The translations under genes and the position numbers were made by a program. The notes beneath the pieces are model-generated. The model worked only from the letters and a program-made list of their open reading frames with translations. It was not told the origin of the DNA and did no database searches. Source: Paramarasmius palmivorus (Eukaryota > Basidiomycota > Agaricomycetes > Agaricales > Marasmiaceae). From it: a stretch of 64,000 nt of DNA. The DNA lies in assembly GCA_037176845.1 (NCBI GenBank), contig JAYKXP010000110.1:62001-126000 (forward strand). The letters run 5' to 3'. Within the stretch, counting starts at the first letter, position 1. Each line of letters opens with the position of its first letter. Shown in pieces: positions 45,946 to 56,739 of the stretch.

Positions 45946-47349
45946 TGGGAGCTTAGAGCCTTAGATCACCCGAGACCTGGACACAACGAGGTTTGATAAC
46001 AACGTAGGTACAAGTACTGGGGCAAAATAAGACTAACGAAGGTAAAGAAATGAGCTTGTTTATATAGTAATGGACCGGGTAAACGGGTAATGGGAGACCG
46101 GAGATGGTAAGGAACGCATGAATGTTGGGATGTAGGCGTAGGCGTTACAGTGTGATAGTAAAGAGAGTGATGAGGGTTTTGACAGTGATAGTAAACTTGC
46201 CACTCACAAGTGACAAGGAGGGTTCTAGCAATGATGATAAGATCATTCCATTGGGCAGGACATGCTGGACTCACGCAATCAAGCACACCAAACCTTGAAG
46301 GTACTTCTCAACTTTAGAGATGCATAATGAGTGTTCGTTCTGATGACTACCAGCATCGACATCTGGATCCAGATCTCAAGGCAGTGTCCTTCAAGTTCTG
46401 ATTTATACCAACAACGAAGCTGATGATGAAGACAACAGGACTACACTCATTGTGTTTCAAATAATCATCTATGGCCTCCTTATTGATTCATCTCTAGCAA
46501 TGAACAATGGATGCATGGTGCTGGATTTGTATAATGATGCCATACCAGACTCAGATCCCTTTATCACACATAGTTCCTTGGTTTCTTGGAATGGCCATGC
46601 ATGAATGTCATGTTATTTACCAATCAGTTACAGTCTTCACTTATCAGTTATACCTGGTGTTTGACTCACTTGCTGGCCCTATACTTATCATCACCATAGG
46701 GTACATGATATGAATGAGTACATACTATATATCGATGAGTAATTCATGTTCAAGAGGTTAACCAGCTTTCTGAACTCAGCTAAAGACATTGCTCATGCGT
46801 GGGAGAGGATGCCCTTTCAGCAAGTCACGCAGAAATAAGTACGTGGCTATGGTCCAGACTCTACACGTCAGGGACTCCTAAATCTTGCATATTCAAGTAC
46901 TTAAGTACACCCTAGATCAGATCCTATACTCAGTTGAGCTTAGATCATTTTGCCTGAGCACTGAGGATGCATTCAATATATCTTCGACATTACGAGTCCG
47001 AGGGTACGAGGACTCGTCTTTGTGAGCCAAAAGTCGCCTTTTTGGGACCCTTTTGTGTGCGAATAAACTGCCATATGTAGTGGTCTAAAATAAGGATTCC
47101 CTGTGACGACAGAAGCTTTGAAAGCTCCAGTCTGACGTTCAATGCTGTTCTCAGAGGAACGAATTAGACCTGTAACCTTTCTTTCAGCGGGTCAGTACCG
47201 CTCAGTGTCACCAGTGACAGGCCTAGTAGTGGTCGCCACTAACGAGTAGCTGCTTGCCTGCTATACCGATTCATTGATAAAAGATCATCTGATACCACCC
47301 TTCGAGGACTCGACTTTGCCGCCGTTTCGGCGGCCCACTCCAGCAAGTA

Positions 47350-47576
47350 GGCCACATGCGTGGGAAAACCCTTTGCCGAAATAGCCGATTATTACCGGGC
47401 AGTCTTTTGTCGAAAGTGTTATTACCGGGGGGATTTTGGGTTATTACCGGGATTTTACTACGTTATTTACGGGGGAATAATTTACTGGAATGTCACAAAA
47501 GTAGGTAAAATATTAACGGGGGACTGAAAAATTATTACCGGGGACCATATTTATTTTTTGAACACTTTAACACTCA
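47350..47576 (-). repeat. Right terminal inverted repeat
   Basis: Reverse complement of 44735-44985 with a few mismatches and small indels. It carries the same GTTATTACCGGGG-type repeats on the complementary strand. Confidence 0.75.
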
Positions 47577-48688
47577 TAGTGGATGCTTGAGTCGTCGTTG
47601 TCGTTTCTGTCATCATGATCAGATAGAGATGCTGATCAACGGTGCAAGAAATAGAATGAGCTGGTGAAAGTCGTAGTCAGAGAACAGCTGTGAGCGCTTT
47701 GCCGGAACCTTGCCGGAACGGCTCTTGCTTTTGAACCGCCATCACCTCGCCAGCGCTATCGGAAAGCCGCTGGTTTGAAAACTGGCCCGGGAGTGCTTAG
47801 CGAAGGAACATCGGAGACATGGCTTCGAACTGGCATAGGAATAATTTTGGGAGGCAGCTTGTTGCTCGTTTGGGTCGTAGAGGTTCAAGAATGAAGCTCC
47901 GGAGAATTACTAGGTGTGTCAATCCAAGTCGAACAGGGCTGCAACCGTGAGGACATTTTGCTGGTGTCGCTGATTTCGCCAGCATCCCTTTGGTCTAGCT
48001 ATCGGATAGTGTTGGTATGGCGTGCTTAGCGCTTTCTTTCAAAAGGCCAACCAGAATATCGGCCCGGGAGACTGCTAGTGAAGACCTTGGTGTAGGAATA
48101 GATTTTGGAAATCGGAAGACATATAGAGAATCTTGGGTTGTTCGTTCAGGTTGTAGTCGAGTTACGGAGAACTAGGTGAGTCAATCCAAGTTGAACGATG
48201 TTTACAAGTCCAGTGCTGGCATTCAGAAATTTAAAACGTAGTCTCCGAGTCTGAGTCGCGTACCACATACGACGAATTGGAATACGTATCATCATCTCCG
48301 CCTATCACCCCAATCCTGTTACGAAGAACTGCCAACATGACCAGGCCCCTTTTGCGAGTCAACCATTTCGTTCGGTGCTTTCTCTAGAGTTGGGGTAAAC
48401 AGAGGACCAACAGCAAGGAATCAGGAATCAGGATACGTCAGAAACGGGACCGACAAGATCACAGTACAGTTCTCTTTCGAAAGCAAGTTCTATGTTAACT
48501 AGGTTAGTTGGAAATAGACCGCCGACAATGGTACAGTAGAATGAGTGTGGGTAGACGGTGCTAGTAATCATCAATATACAGTGAGCGACAAAAAACAAGG
48601 TCGAAAAGCAAATGTGTGTCCTCGAGATGAATGCGCGAAACAAAGCTTAAGGTGTGTGTCCTCAATATTCAATATTCAATTATCAACC
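47577..48688. other. Intergenic; decayed repeat shared with the BRI3-like array
   Basis: Contains a GTGCTTAGCGCTTTCTTTCAAAAGG-type block (about 48028) resembling ones at 50463 and 52374, and a GAACTAGGTGAGTCAATCCAAG block (48167) matching 52543. These mark the duplicated spacer of the downstream array. No gene supported. Confidence 0.4.
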
Positions 48689-49092
48689 CTACAGCATCGC
48701 CCCGCATCTCGCACATTTCGTGTGCGTATCTGCACTACAAGTGTACGTCAACATCCCACATCCCACATCAAACAACCTAGGGCTACTCACAACAAACAAA
48801 GCAACCCAACCGGAAAGAATAATATAGCAATCACAAGTCCCCAGGGTCCACATTCGACCGTCGGCTCGTGAACGCATTGTGGTAACACTAGCAGATCGAG
48901 TGTCAGCGACAGACATCGATAAAGATGCAAGAAGAGAAGACCTATGTGGAGTGTAGGCTGCGGCGTGTAATACGGCTGTGGCGGGTACGGATAATACCCT
49001 GAAGGAGGCGTAGGCGGGTATTGCACGCTAATATGAGTTTGGGATTCGTAGTATACCGGTGGTGGTTGTTGAACAGGATAAGGGGAGGTCAT
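48689..49092 (-). CDS. PPxY / BRI3-like small membrane protein, paralog 1
   Basis: Exons 49092-48942, 48887-48791 and 48734-48689: 151, 97 and 46 nt, 97 aa. The N-terminus is Pro/Tyr/Gln-rich with a PPVY (PPxY) motif, the type bound by WW domains of Nedd4/Rsp5 ubiquitin ligases. The C-terminal half, QCVHEPTVECGPWG, then a hydrophobic LVIAILFFPVGLLCLF and KCARCGAML, matches the BRI3/LITAF-like pattern: Cys, a membrane-inserted segment, then C-x-x-C-G. Proteins of this type sit on endosomal or lysosomal membranes; that role is inferred. Upstream a TATATA lies ~48 bp before the ATG, and a GAAACGACATTCA block is shared with paralog 2. First of four same-strand tandem paralogs. Confidence 0.75.
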
Positions 49093-51095
49093 CTTAGACT
49101 TTGAATGTCGTTTCTTCGCGATTGGGGTGTGTGGCATATATAGGAACTTGCGAGCTACTGAGCATGGCACAAATGATGGACAGATGTGATTGTCTTGTAG
49201 ATGTTCAAAGGTAGCTACAATGCAATTCGAGTCTTGATCCGCCCATAGATTGCTTGATCGAATCAATGTCGTGCAGCAAGCTGAGGTTTTAATGCGCTCT
49301 CTACGGCCAAAGTCGTAACAAAGAAAATCTCCAACTCGTGTCAGTGTTAGTATAACGATATACAAATTGAGGGAACAACTCACAATCTCCATCAAGTAGC
49401 CTGCGATCCACGTGGAACAACTTCAAGGTTCAAACTTTAAATCGTTCCTTCTCCCGTTGACCCTTAAGCGCTGTTACCTTGAAGTTGAAGGAACAATCTT
49501 TTCCAGCTGTCATCCCAAGACCCGTTTCTGTTGAAGGTTCCGACTCGGAACCTGATAAGGATAACATGGGATGCCTTGACGACAGAGAGCACACAGGGCA
49601 TAACATCCCAGGAGAATATCGCATAGCCTTCGTTCTTATCCTAGCAAGGTGCATAATGACCTAACGCGCCAATCAGAACTGAAGTACTGCAGCAAAAGGA
49701 AAGAGAGGAACCAACACCTACATCAGCCTTCACTGCTTCTTGAATCTTGATCCAACCACAACTGTTTCTCCGGCGTTCGCAGCCCACGAAACACTGATAC
49801 GACCTTCCCTAATCAAGGCAATCCCGATTCCCATGGTTGCGATGCCTTTGGGAACACGACACACATTGAGCGTGCTTCCTAGAACATTTGGTTTGGATTC
49901 GGAGTAATAGATCTAGATGAAAGGTTCGACGAAGCAGAGTTTGCGAATGAAGGAAGAATTTTCCTGCAGTTGGCCATCGTGATCGGACGAGTACGCGAGA
50001 AACAGTGAAAACGCAAGTCGAGCTACGCACCTCCTAGAATAACGACATCATCTCATTCTTTCGCTAGTACTCTATCCTCTTCTCCATCATAACCAGCCGT
50101 TTTTCGTATATCGAATCCGATTCTAGTGCTTACTTTGTGCATCTCGTAGGTTCGGGACACCAAAGCAGGGTTACCGACGACCGTTTTGTTTGTACACCGG
50201 CGGTTTTTGAAACGGAGAGGTTTTAGGACGCTTGAAGTTGAGTCGTTATCCCAAGTGACTAGAGAGGTGCAAGAACGAGCGCGAAAGTCATGGTCAGAGG
50301 ATGACTCGGATCCGGATCGGCCCGAGATGGGCGCTCGGAAGAACCTAATTCCTTGCGAATTTCCCTCGCTTTTGAGCGCTGAGCCGCCATACCCTTCTGA
50401 GCGTTTCATATTTGTCTATCTTCGGTACGTATTTTTTATATCTTGGCTCAAAGACTTGGATGATTAGCGCTTTGTCTCGAAGAGCAAACTAGAATATATA
50501 GGCCTCGGATATCCCGGAGACAAGAAACGACCCGGTTTCATACTGAACTTGAAGACTGTGGCGCAGGATCTACCTCCTTAGCGTTCTGGAGGAAATATAT
50601 ATCAAGGTGGATGCTGCTAGGTTTCTCGTTGAGGTCGTAGAGGTGAGCATCGCTCTTTTGGGACGTGGGCTATATATAGATACAAGCGGGAGAACAACGG
50701 GAGAAGCGGTTCCAGGGCCACGAACTGAGATGTGATTTGAGGCGCCCTCAGAACAAGTCCGAGTCATTCATCTGGACTCATCCTATTCGATAGCTCTATG
50801 GGTTGGTTATGAGCTTACATCGTGGTTCAAAGGAATCACCGAATGCTATAACGTAGATCATTAGCAGAGTTTAAATGCGTTGTTAATCAAAGTTATCATT
50901 ATTTAAATCACTAGGGTATATGTCAAGGTAATAAAAGAATGCGAACAAACGAGTGTGGGTAGTGATCGTCAATAATGCTGTACAAGGAGCGAAAGACAAG
51001 GTCGAAAAGAAGGTCGTATGTGGTCTCGAATAGATGAACGAATGAAGCAGCCTGGAGAGTGGCGTAAACGTCCGTCGTATCCTCAATCCTCAATC
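49093..51095. other. Spacer in the BRI3-like array
   Basis: No firmly supported gene. Two minus-strand frames (49654-49430 and 50409-50053) contain a Ser/Glu/Asp-rich GSESEPSTE or GSESSSDHD core similar to frames at 51947-51714 and 52300-52028. They may be remnants of a second duplicated gene. Confidence 0.35.
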
Positions 51096-51511
51096 CTACA
51101 ACCTCGCCCCACATTTCGCACATTTCGTTTCCGCGTCTGCGCTAAAAAGTGTACAGGCTCAACGTCAACACCGACATTGCATACTAAATGTAGGTACTCA
51201 CAATAGACAAAGCAACCCAACTGGAAACAATAATAGGGCGATGACAAGCCCCCAGGGACCATATGCGACTGTAGGTTCGTGAACGCATTGTGGTAGCACT
51301 GCTAGCGAATTGAGCGTCAGTGAGAAACATCGACAAAAGGAAGGCAAAAGTCTAGAGGACCTATTTGCACCTGCGCAGGCTGTGGTGAGTAGTACGGTTG
51401 TGGCGGGTAATACCCTGAAGGAGGCGTTGGCGGGTACTGCAGGTTAATATGAGTTTGAGATTCATAGTATACCGGCGGTGGTTGAACAGCCTGAGGGTGA
51501 GGGGAGGACAT
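51096..51511 (-). CDS. PPxY / BRI3-like small membrane protein, paralog 2
   Basis: Exons 51511-51361, 51298-51202 and 51141-51096: 151, 97 and 46 nt, exactly the exon lengths of paralog 1; 97 aa. N-terminal PPPVYYESQTHI and Pro/Tyr/Gln repeats, then QCVHEPTVAYGPWG, hydrophobic LVIALLLFPVGLLCLF, and KCAKCGARL. It differs from paralog 1 chiefly in the Pro-rich length and in Cys-to-Tyr before GPWG. TATATATA sits about 45 bp upstream, next to the GAAACGACATTCA promoter block shared with paralog 1, which suggests a recent duplication including the promoter. Confidence 0.75.
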
Positions 51512-52787
51512 CTTTGAGTGGCTCTGAATGTCGTTTCTTTGGGTGTGGGCTATATATATAGCAAGCTACTGAGTGTGAAAGCAATGAAACAATGATGGAT
51601 AGATGTGATGGTTGTCTTGTTATTCACAAGTAGTTGTAATGAAACTCTATACGCCCATGGATGGTTTGATGAATGAATACTTATCTCGAGCAGTAAGCCC
51701 AGACCAGCCGTTTTCATATGGGCCCTTCGGAATCTTGGTCATCCGATTCAGATTCCAGGGTAGATTCATCCTTTGTGCATTTCGTACGCCCAGTGGTTCT
51801 TGGGCTCTGAAAATCAAGGCAGGTTTTTTTTTGTACTTGTGTTCCGACCGGCAGTTTTGAAATCGATGTGGCGGAGTGTGTCCGAGATCCTTGACGCTTG
51901 AGTACTTGTGCCGTCGTCTCTGTCATTATTGTAAGTAGTAGGGACACGGGGTATCGGAGGTAGGTCTTTAGCCCTGTTTAGAAGTAAGTAGTTTTAGTCG
52001 AGTAGCGCCAGCGAGCACTGGCACAACTCACCGAATCCGCCCATTGCGCGGCCATATTCCCCGGACGATCAGCTCCCACTGTCCCATCGTGATCCATGGA
52101 AATTCATTAGAAGATTGAGCTTGACTAGAAATTCGTGCAAGAATGAGGTTCTGAAGGTTGTGGTTAGAGTCTGAGGAAGACTCGGATCCGGCCCATGGGC
52201 GCTTGGAAGAACTTTTGAATTCTGCCGGAACGGCACTGACAGTCATCAACTTCACATCATCAACTTCACCAACATACCCTTTAGAGACTCTAGTGTTCAT
52301 CTATCTATCGGGAAGCTACTGGACTTTTTTTGGTACGTATTTTGTTGCACTTTGGCATGAAAACTCGAATGCTTAGCGCTTAGTCTTGAAACGCCAACCA
52401 GGATATGCACGCCGAGACAAGAAACGACCCGCCGGCTTCGAACTAGTGAAAACTATGATCATTTTTAGGAGACTTTCTGTGCTGGATGCTGCTAGGTTGC
52501 TCGTTTGGATATCAGAGCTTCGAGTTACGATTCACCGAGAAATAGGTGAGTCAACCCAACTTGAACGATGTGCGCTGGCCCGGTTATACATCTGACAGTT
52601 GATTCATAGGGAGTTGAATCAATCTTGGCTCGCAACGAACAGAAGCTTTGCGTTCATCCGAGTCTTTTCGAGGTTGAGGATTCCGACTTTCGACTCGCTG
52701 TACGACTACCATTCAGCCTCACAAGAAGCAGAACACATTTGATAGTACATGGCACATTATCCAACGCAGACTTCAAGCCCAGTTGTA
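51512..52787. other. Spacer in the BRI3-like array
   Basis: Holds two diverged copies of the spacer repeat: GGCCCATGGGCGCTTGGAAGAAC near 52190 resembles GATGGGCGCTCGGAAGAAC near 50326, and TGCTTAGCGCTTAGTC near 52370. Minus-strand Ser/Asp-rich frames at 51947-51714 and 52300-52028 are possible gene remnants. No intact gene supported. Confidence 0.35.
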
Positions 52788-53292
52788 CTACAACATAACC
52801 CCACATCTACCACATTTCTCCTCCTTATCAGTACTACCCATCATCTCATTAGCATCAAGCAACGAAAGATTCAGATGCAGAACGGAACCCACATTAAAGC
52901 AATCAATCCACACGGGAAACACGCTATAGCAGTGACAATCCCACACATTCCATAACTGGTTTTTGGTACATGGTTTCCCTGGGCACATTGCGCGAATACT
53001 AGCAGACAGCACTTTTCACGTGAGCCAGAGAAGGATAGAGAAGGAAAGAAGACCGTGACGTACGTGCAGCTTGATACTCCGTACCGATCTCAGCAGCGGT
53101 CCTTTGAATCGGTTCCGGTTGTACTGGGGGTCGCAATACCACCGGTTCTTGTTTTGCAGGTGGTTGTTGGTAATAACCCGAACCTGGACCTGAGGGATCT
53201 CCAGCCGTCGCTGGGTGAGCTTCGTACACCGGCGGTGGGATTTCTTGAGCTGGAGCAGGTCGGGGAGTTTTTTGTTCTATGTCGGCGAACAT
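52788..53292 (-). CDS. PPxY / BRI3-like small membrane protein, paralog 3
   Basis: Exons 53292-~53064, 52998-52893 and 52833-52788: about 229, 106 and 46 nt, 126 aa. N-terminus: acidic/basic start, then IPPPVYEAHP (PPxY), a Gly/Pro/Gln-rich stretch, and an added AAEIGTEYQA segment absent from paralogs 1 and 2. The core is CAQGNHVPKTSYGMCG, hydrophobic IVTAIACFPCGLIALI, then KCGRCGVML. The longer exon 2 and the CAQG..PKT signature make it a subclass with paralog 4. TATATAACTCC is located about 60 bp upstream of the ATG. Same inferred endomembrane/ubiquitin-adaptor role as paralog 1. The exon 1 end may be off by one base. Confidence 0.7.
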
Positions 53293-55030
53293 CTTTGAGA
53301 GTGGTTTTGGGGATCGTCGGTTGTGGGTTTCAATTGGGAGTTATATAGATGAAAGCGGGAGAAGTAGTTCCAGCACCACGAAAACGATTTGATTGAAGAT
53401 GGAGATGGAGATGTGATTTTGAGTCAGTGGGATCTTATAGCTAAATATCAGTTCGAACTTTGGAAACTCGATGCGCCCGCACCAGCTTGTTCGATGTATC
53501 AATTCCTTTGTTCGGAATCTTTAGATTCGGTCCACACTGCAAGCAGCTGGTCGCCCTGTGAGGTAACGGGAGGAAATATACAACGCCAGTGCAAGCATAG
53601 TACGTATCGACATGACGGGCCAAGAAGACAATAAACGAGTTCAGCAGGCGATGAGTTTGTGGTGAGGGTAGGTGACGATGCTTCCAGTTGCCAGAAATAG
53701 ACGCGGAGAGAGGATATCATATCTATCAGGCTTCGAAGATTTTGGCTGACATCGTATTGACCGGGCCCTTTGAATGGTGCAACGAGAGATGATGGCAAGA
53801 TGCGGGAGACCAGGCGGAGGAAGAACCCGGGCGTTTAGTCACATCAGTGCTCTTCTTCCGACTATCATCAACTCTCTGATTCCTGTAAGCTCTTCTGTCC
53901 TCCAAACAAAGCATAAATTCTCGATTCAAGACTAGAAGCTCGATTTTCGTAGGGAAGAATCGCAACACAACGACAATTCAAATTTCGGATTTGGTTTTCT
54001 CGAGACCTTGAGACAGAAAAAGGTTGTAGGTCTGTAGTGTTCTACATCCTGACCTTCATCCCCCTGACTCAAGGATTTGCATTCATAGCACCCATACCTC
54101 AGTTTTGGAACTCCTTACCAACACCTCCTTGCACGTTGGACGCTAGAGACCGAACATGAACCCTTCCGCGTCATTGCAACTTTCAACGTCGTCCGGTACA
54201 TATCGGGGTAGAAGAACTTGTTGGGACGAAAGGCCATAGAGTCAGGACTTGGACGTACACGGAACAGGTGCAGGGGACGAAGAGCGAGATATGGAATCGG
54301 GGTTTCTGAGTCGAGGGTGGATACCGGAGGCCCTGGTGAGTATCTGGGGGTTATTTTCACGAACAGTTCGTTGATTTTTTTCAGATTTTCAACCCACTTC
54401 AAGACCAAGAACCAAGTACAACAGCATTGCTTCATGCAGATGGTACGTCCTCGCATCTTTGCGCGCAAGTCTTGTTCCAACCTTGTGTTTACAGAGCCTC
54501 ACCTGATCCGTCCCACCAATCGTGTTTCTTTCACTTCCGAACGTTTGTTCGCGCTCCTGATGCTCCGAGTTCCCTGCAACCATTACTTCCCCTACGACAT
54601 GCGAAAGCCAAACTGGACAACCCGGTCAACGGGGAGCAATTAGTGCCGCGTCAACGTCAGGACTGTCGTTGTTGGGGGCACAAATCCTTCACCCGAGTCC
54701 TCTCCCCGAGCCCAGCCAACAGCTCACGCTGTACTAGAGGCGTTGAAATCACTTGGTCATCTCGGCACCGTAACGACTGTACCTGCGCCTGCTTCGGGCT
54801 GGCGTGTAATGCTTGACTAGGATGGTCGAGCTATAGCTTAGGAGTTGATGCGCTCGTGTTGTATGGCATGTTTCAAGGAGGATGTTATAGGTGATGGGGT
54901 GTTGTTGTTCCAAGTAGTACCTGAGTCGAGTAACTAGGATATCGAGGTATAAATATACAGGTATATGAACAAACAAGTGATAGGGAGCAAAAGACGAAGA
55001 CAATGTTCAGTGAAGTTGCGTACTATGCCC
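53293..55030. other. Spacer in the BRI3-like array
   Basis: No recognised gene. A 141-codon plus-strand frame (54218-54643) and a 121-codon minus-strand frame (54480-54115) overlap each other and show no motif, so neither is supported. Confidence 0.35.
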
Positions 55031-55508
55031 TCAACTCGGCAACTTTATTCCACATCTCTCACATTTCTTTTCCGAATCCGCGCTACACGTGCACAATCAA
55101 TCACCAGTTCCAGAAAGAAAACATAGGTAGTAGACACTCACAACATACAAATCAACCCAATTGGACAGCACACTATAGCGGTGATAATCCCACAAGTACC
55201 ATATTCAGTTTTGGGTTGGTGTGTTCCTTGGGCGCACTGTGCGAACACTAGAAGATTAGGCGTCAGCATGAGTGACAAAGGTAAAGAAAGAGGAGTAAGG
55301 ACATACGCGAAGCTTTATACTCTTCACCGATTTGCGCAGCCGTCTTTGGTTCTGGTTGACTTGCCACTATGGGCTGCGCCATCTGTTCTTGTTTGTGTAA
55401 CGGATTGACAGGTTGAGCTTGCGTGTTATGGTCGTATACCGGAGGTGAGGGGTGAACTTGAACTCCCTGAGCTAGAGTGCCTTTTTGTTCGGGAATTTGA
55501 GAGGACAT
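55031..55508 (-). CDS. PPxY / BRI3-like small membrane protein, paralog 4
   Basis: Exons 55508-55307, 55247-55142 and 55082-55031: 202, 106 and 52 nt, 119 aa. N-terminus with SPPVYDHN (PPxY) and Gln/Pro-rich sequence, then the AAQIGEEYKAS segment shared with paralog 3. Core: CAQGTHQPKTEYGTCG, hydrophobic IITAIVCCPIGLICMF, and KCERCGIKLPS. TATATAAACC lies about 60 bp upstream of the ATG. Exon phases and positions are the same in all four paralogs, so they descend from one ancestral gene by tandem duplication. Confidence 0.75.
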
Positions 55509-56739
55509 CTTTAGACTCTAAGTGGGAGTTTTGGGAATCTGGTTCTTCAGGCTTCTGGAGTGTGGTTTATATAGGTAGAGAAGCGACGCCACCGTCTACG
55601 AGATGTGATCTTGAGGCGTTGGTTTGACGGATATTCATATATTCGTAGGTAGCATGTCAGTATACCTCGATGCGCCCATCGGTTGTTGATAGATGTATCT
55701 TGTCATTACCTCTAGCGGGAAGCTCCGTGCCTGAAGTCTTGAAGTCTAGGAGTTTGGGGTTCGGTGCGAGCAAGCAAAGCCTTGTCTTCCAGTACAACTC
55801 TGCCCATGACCAGCCTCGAGGAGGTGAAAAGAGGCGAAAGTGTCTGCATGGATTCGAACAGTTAGTTTATGACGAGATAGACCACGGAAAGAAGGTTCAA
55901 GAGCTTGACTTTTTTGTGACACTGGCAGATCATCATGGTAGTGGAACAAGCAGGCGGCAAGCGCTTGCCGTTGGCGCGGCTCTTTTTTACCGGCGGACAC
56001 CCTTGACACCCACCTTCATGATTGTTTCGCGAGTTACAAGCCTCCGTACAGACGCAACGTCGACCCATTGGAAGTCATGGCCATTTATGATGGGAAGGAG
56101 GATGTAGGGGTTGTGTAGACAATTCAGCTGCATTCGGATTTGGATAAAGCTGTTACATCTCAAGTGCCCCAGCTGTCAATGTACGTACGTCCCGTTTCTA
56201 CTCTCCTACTTAAAAATTGAGATACAGCGCACATAATACTCCCAAAGATACTTCGACACGATAGTTGGAGGCTCCCTTCCCGTTGAGTTGTGGAACAAGC
56301 AAATCCAAATCCCAAACTCTCCGCATCGCCAGATGCATTCTCCAAGGAATGAGGTTTAGTCCTTTTACTGGTTCACATCTTCGGGGAGAGAGAGGAAAAT
56401 TGGACTGGGAACGTGGTAGAGGGTTGTCGTTGAAGTCTGGTGGTAGAAAACGGGGCCAAGGAACGATGAACAGGGTGTCACTCGAGAGATAAAGGGCCAA
56501 AAGTTGAAAGTTTGGTAAGGTTTCTACCTCGTTCTTTCTCTGGCGCTACTGTATTCATTCGGTGTCACCCTTTTTAGCATACGTCTTGACAGAGGAAATG
56601 CAGCATAATAGATGGCTATCCAGCATGACAGCCAACACGAGGACACAGCAATCCATTGCCAACCGTACTCTTAACGTCGACCACGGTCCATAGCACTTCT
56701 TTCTATCATCAACGATTACCACAACTCCCGCCGCTCTCG
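55509..56739. other. Intergenic between the BRI3-like array and NACHT gene E
   Basis: A 145-codon plus-strand frame (55670-56107) and overlapping minus-strand frames are present, but none has recognisable motifs or paralogs. I do not call a gene. Confidence 0.35.

Larger units (their letters stand above)
44735..47576. mobile_element. Second long-inverted-repeat element, TA target, inserted in the X stop codon
   Basis: 2842 bp, flanked by TA (44733-44734 and 47577-47578). The termini are inverted repeats beginning TGAGTGTTAAAGTGTTC. The outer ~150 bp of each end carries 5-6 copies of a CCCCCGGTAATAAC-type motif. Inverted similarity continues inwards, imperfectly: the block with CCTCAGTGCTCAGG, GAGTCCCTGACGTGTA and GGACCATAGCCACGTA at 44990-45180 matches the complement of 46800-46980. 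The right arm holds an extra ~350 bp (about 47000-47345). No transposase frame. The interior (45.4-46.7 kb) is AT-rich. Distinct from the foldback family at 1.3 and 9.7 kb. Confidence 0.75.

Noticed and set aside
54218..54643. 141-codon plus-strand frame in the BRI3-like array
   Set aside because: Overlaps an equally long opposite-strand frame; no motif, no copy in the other spacers.
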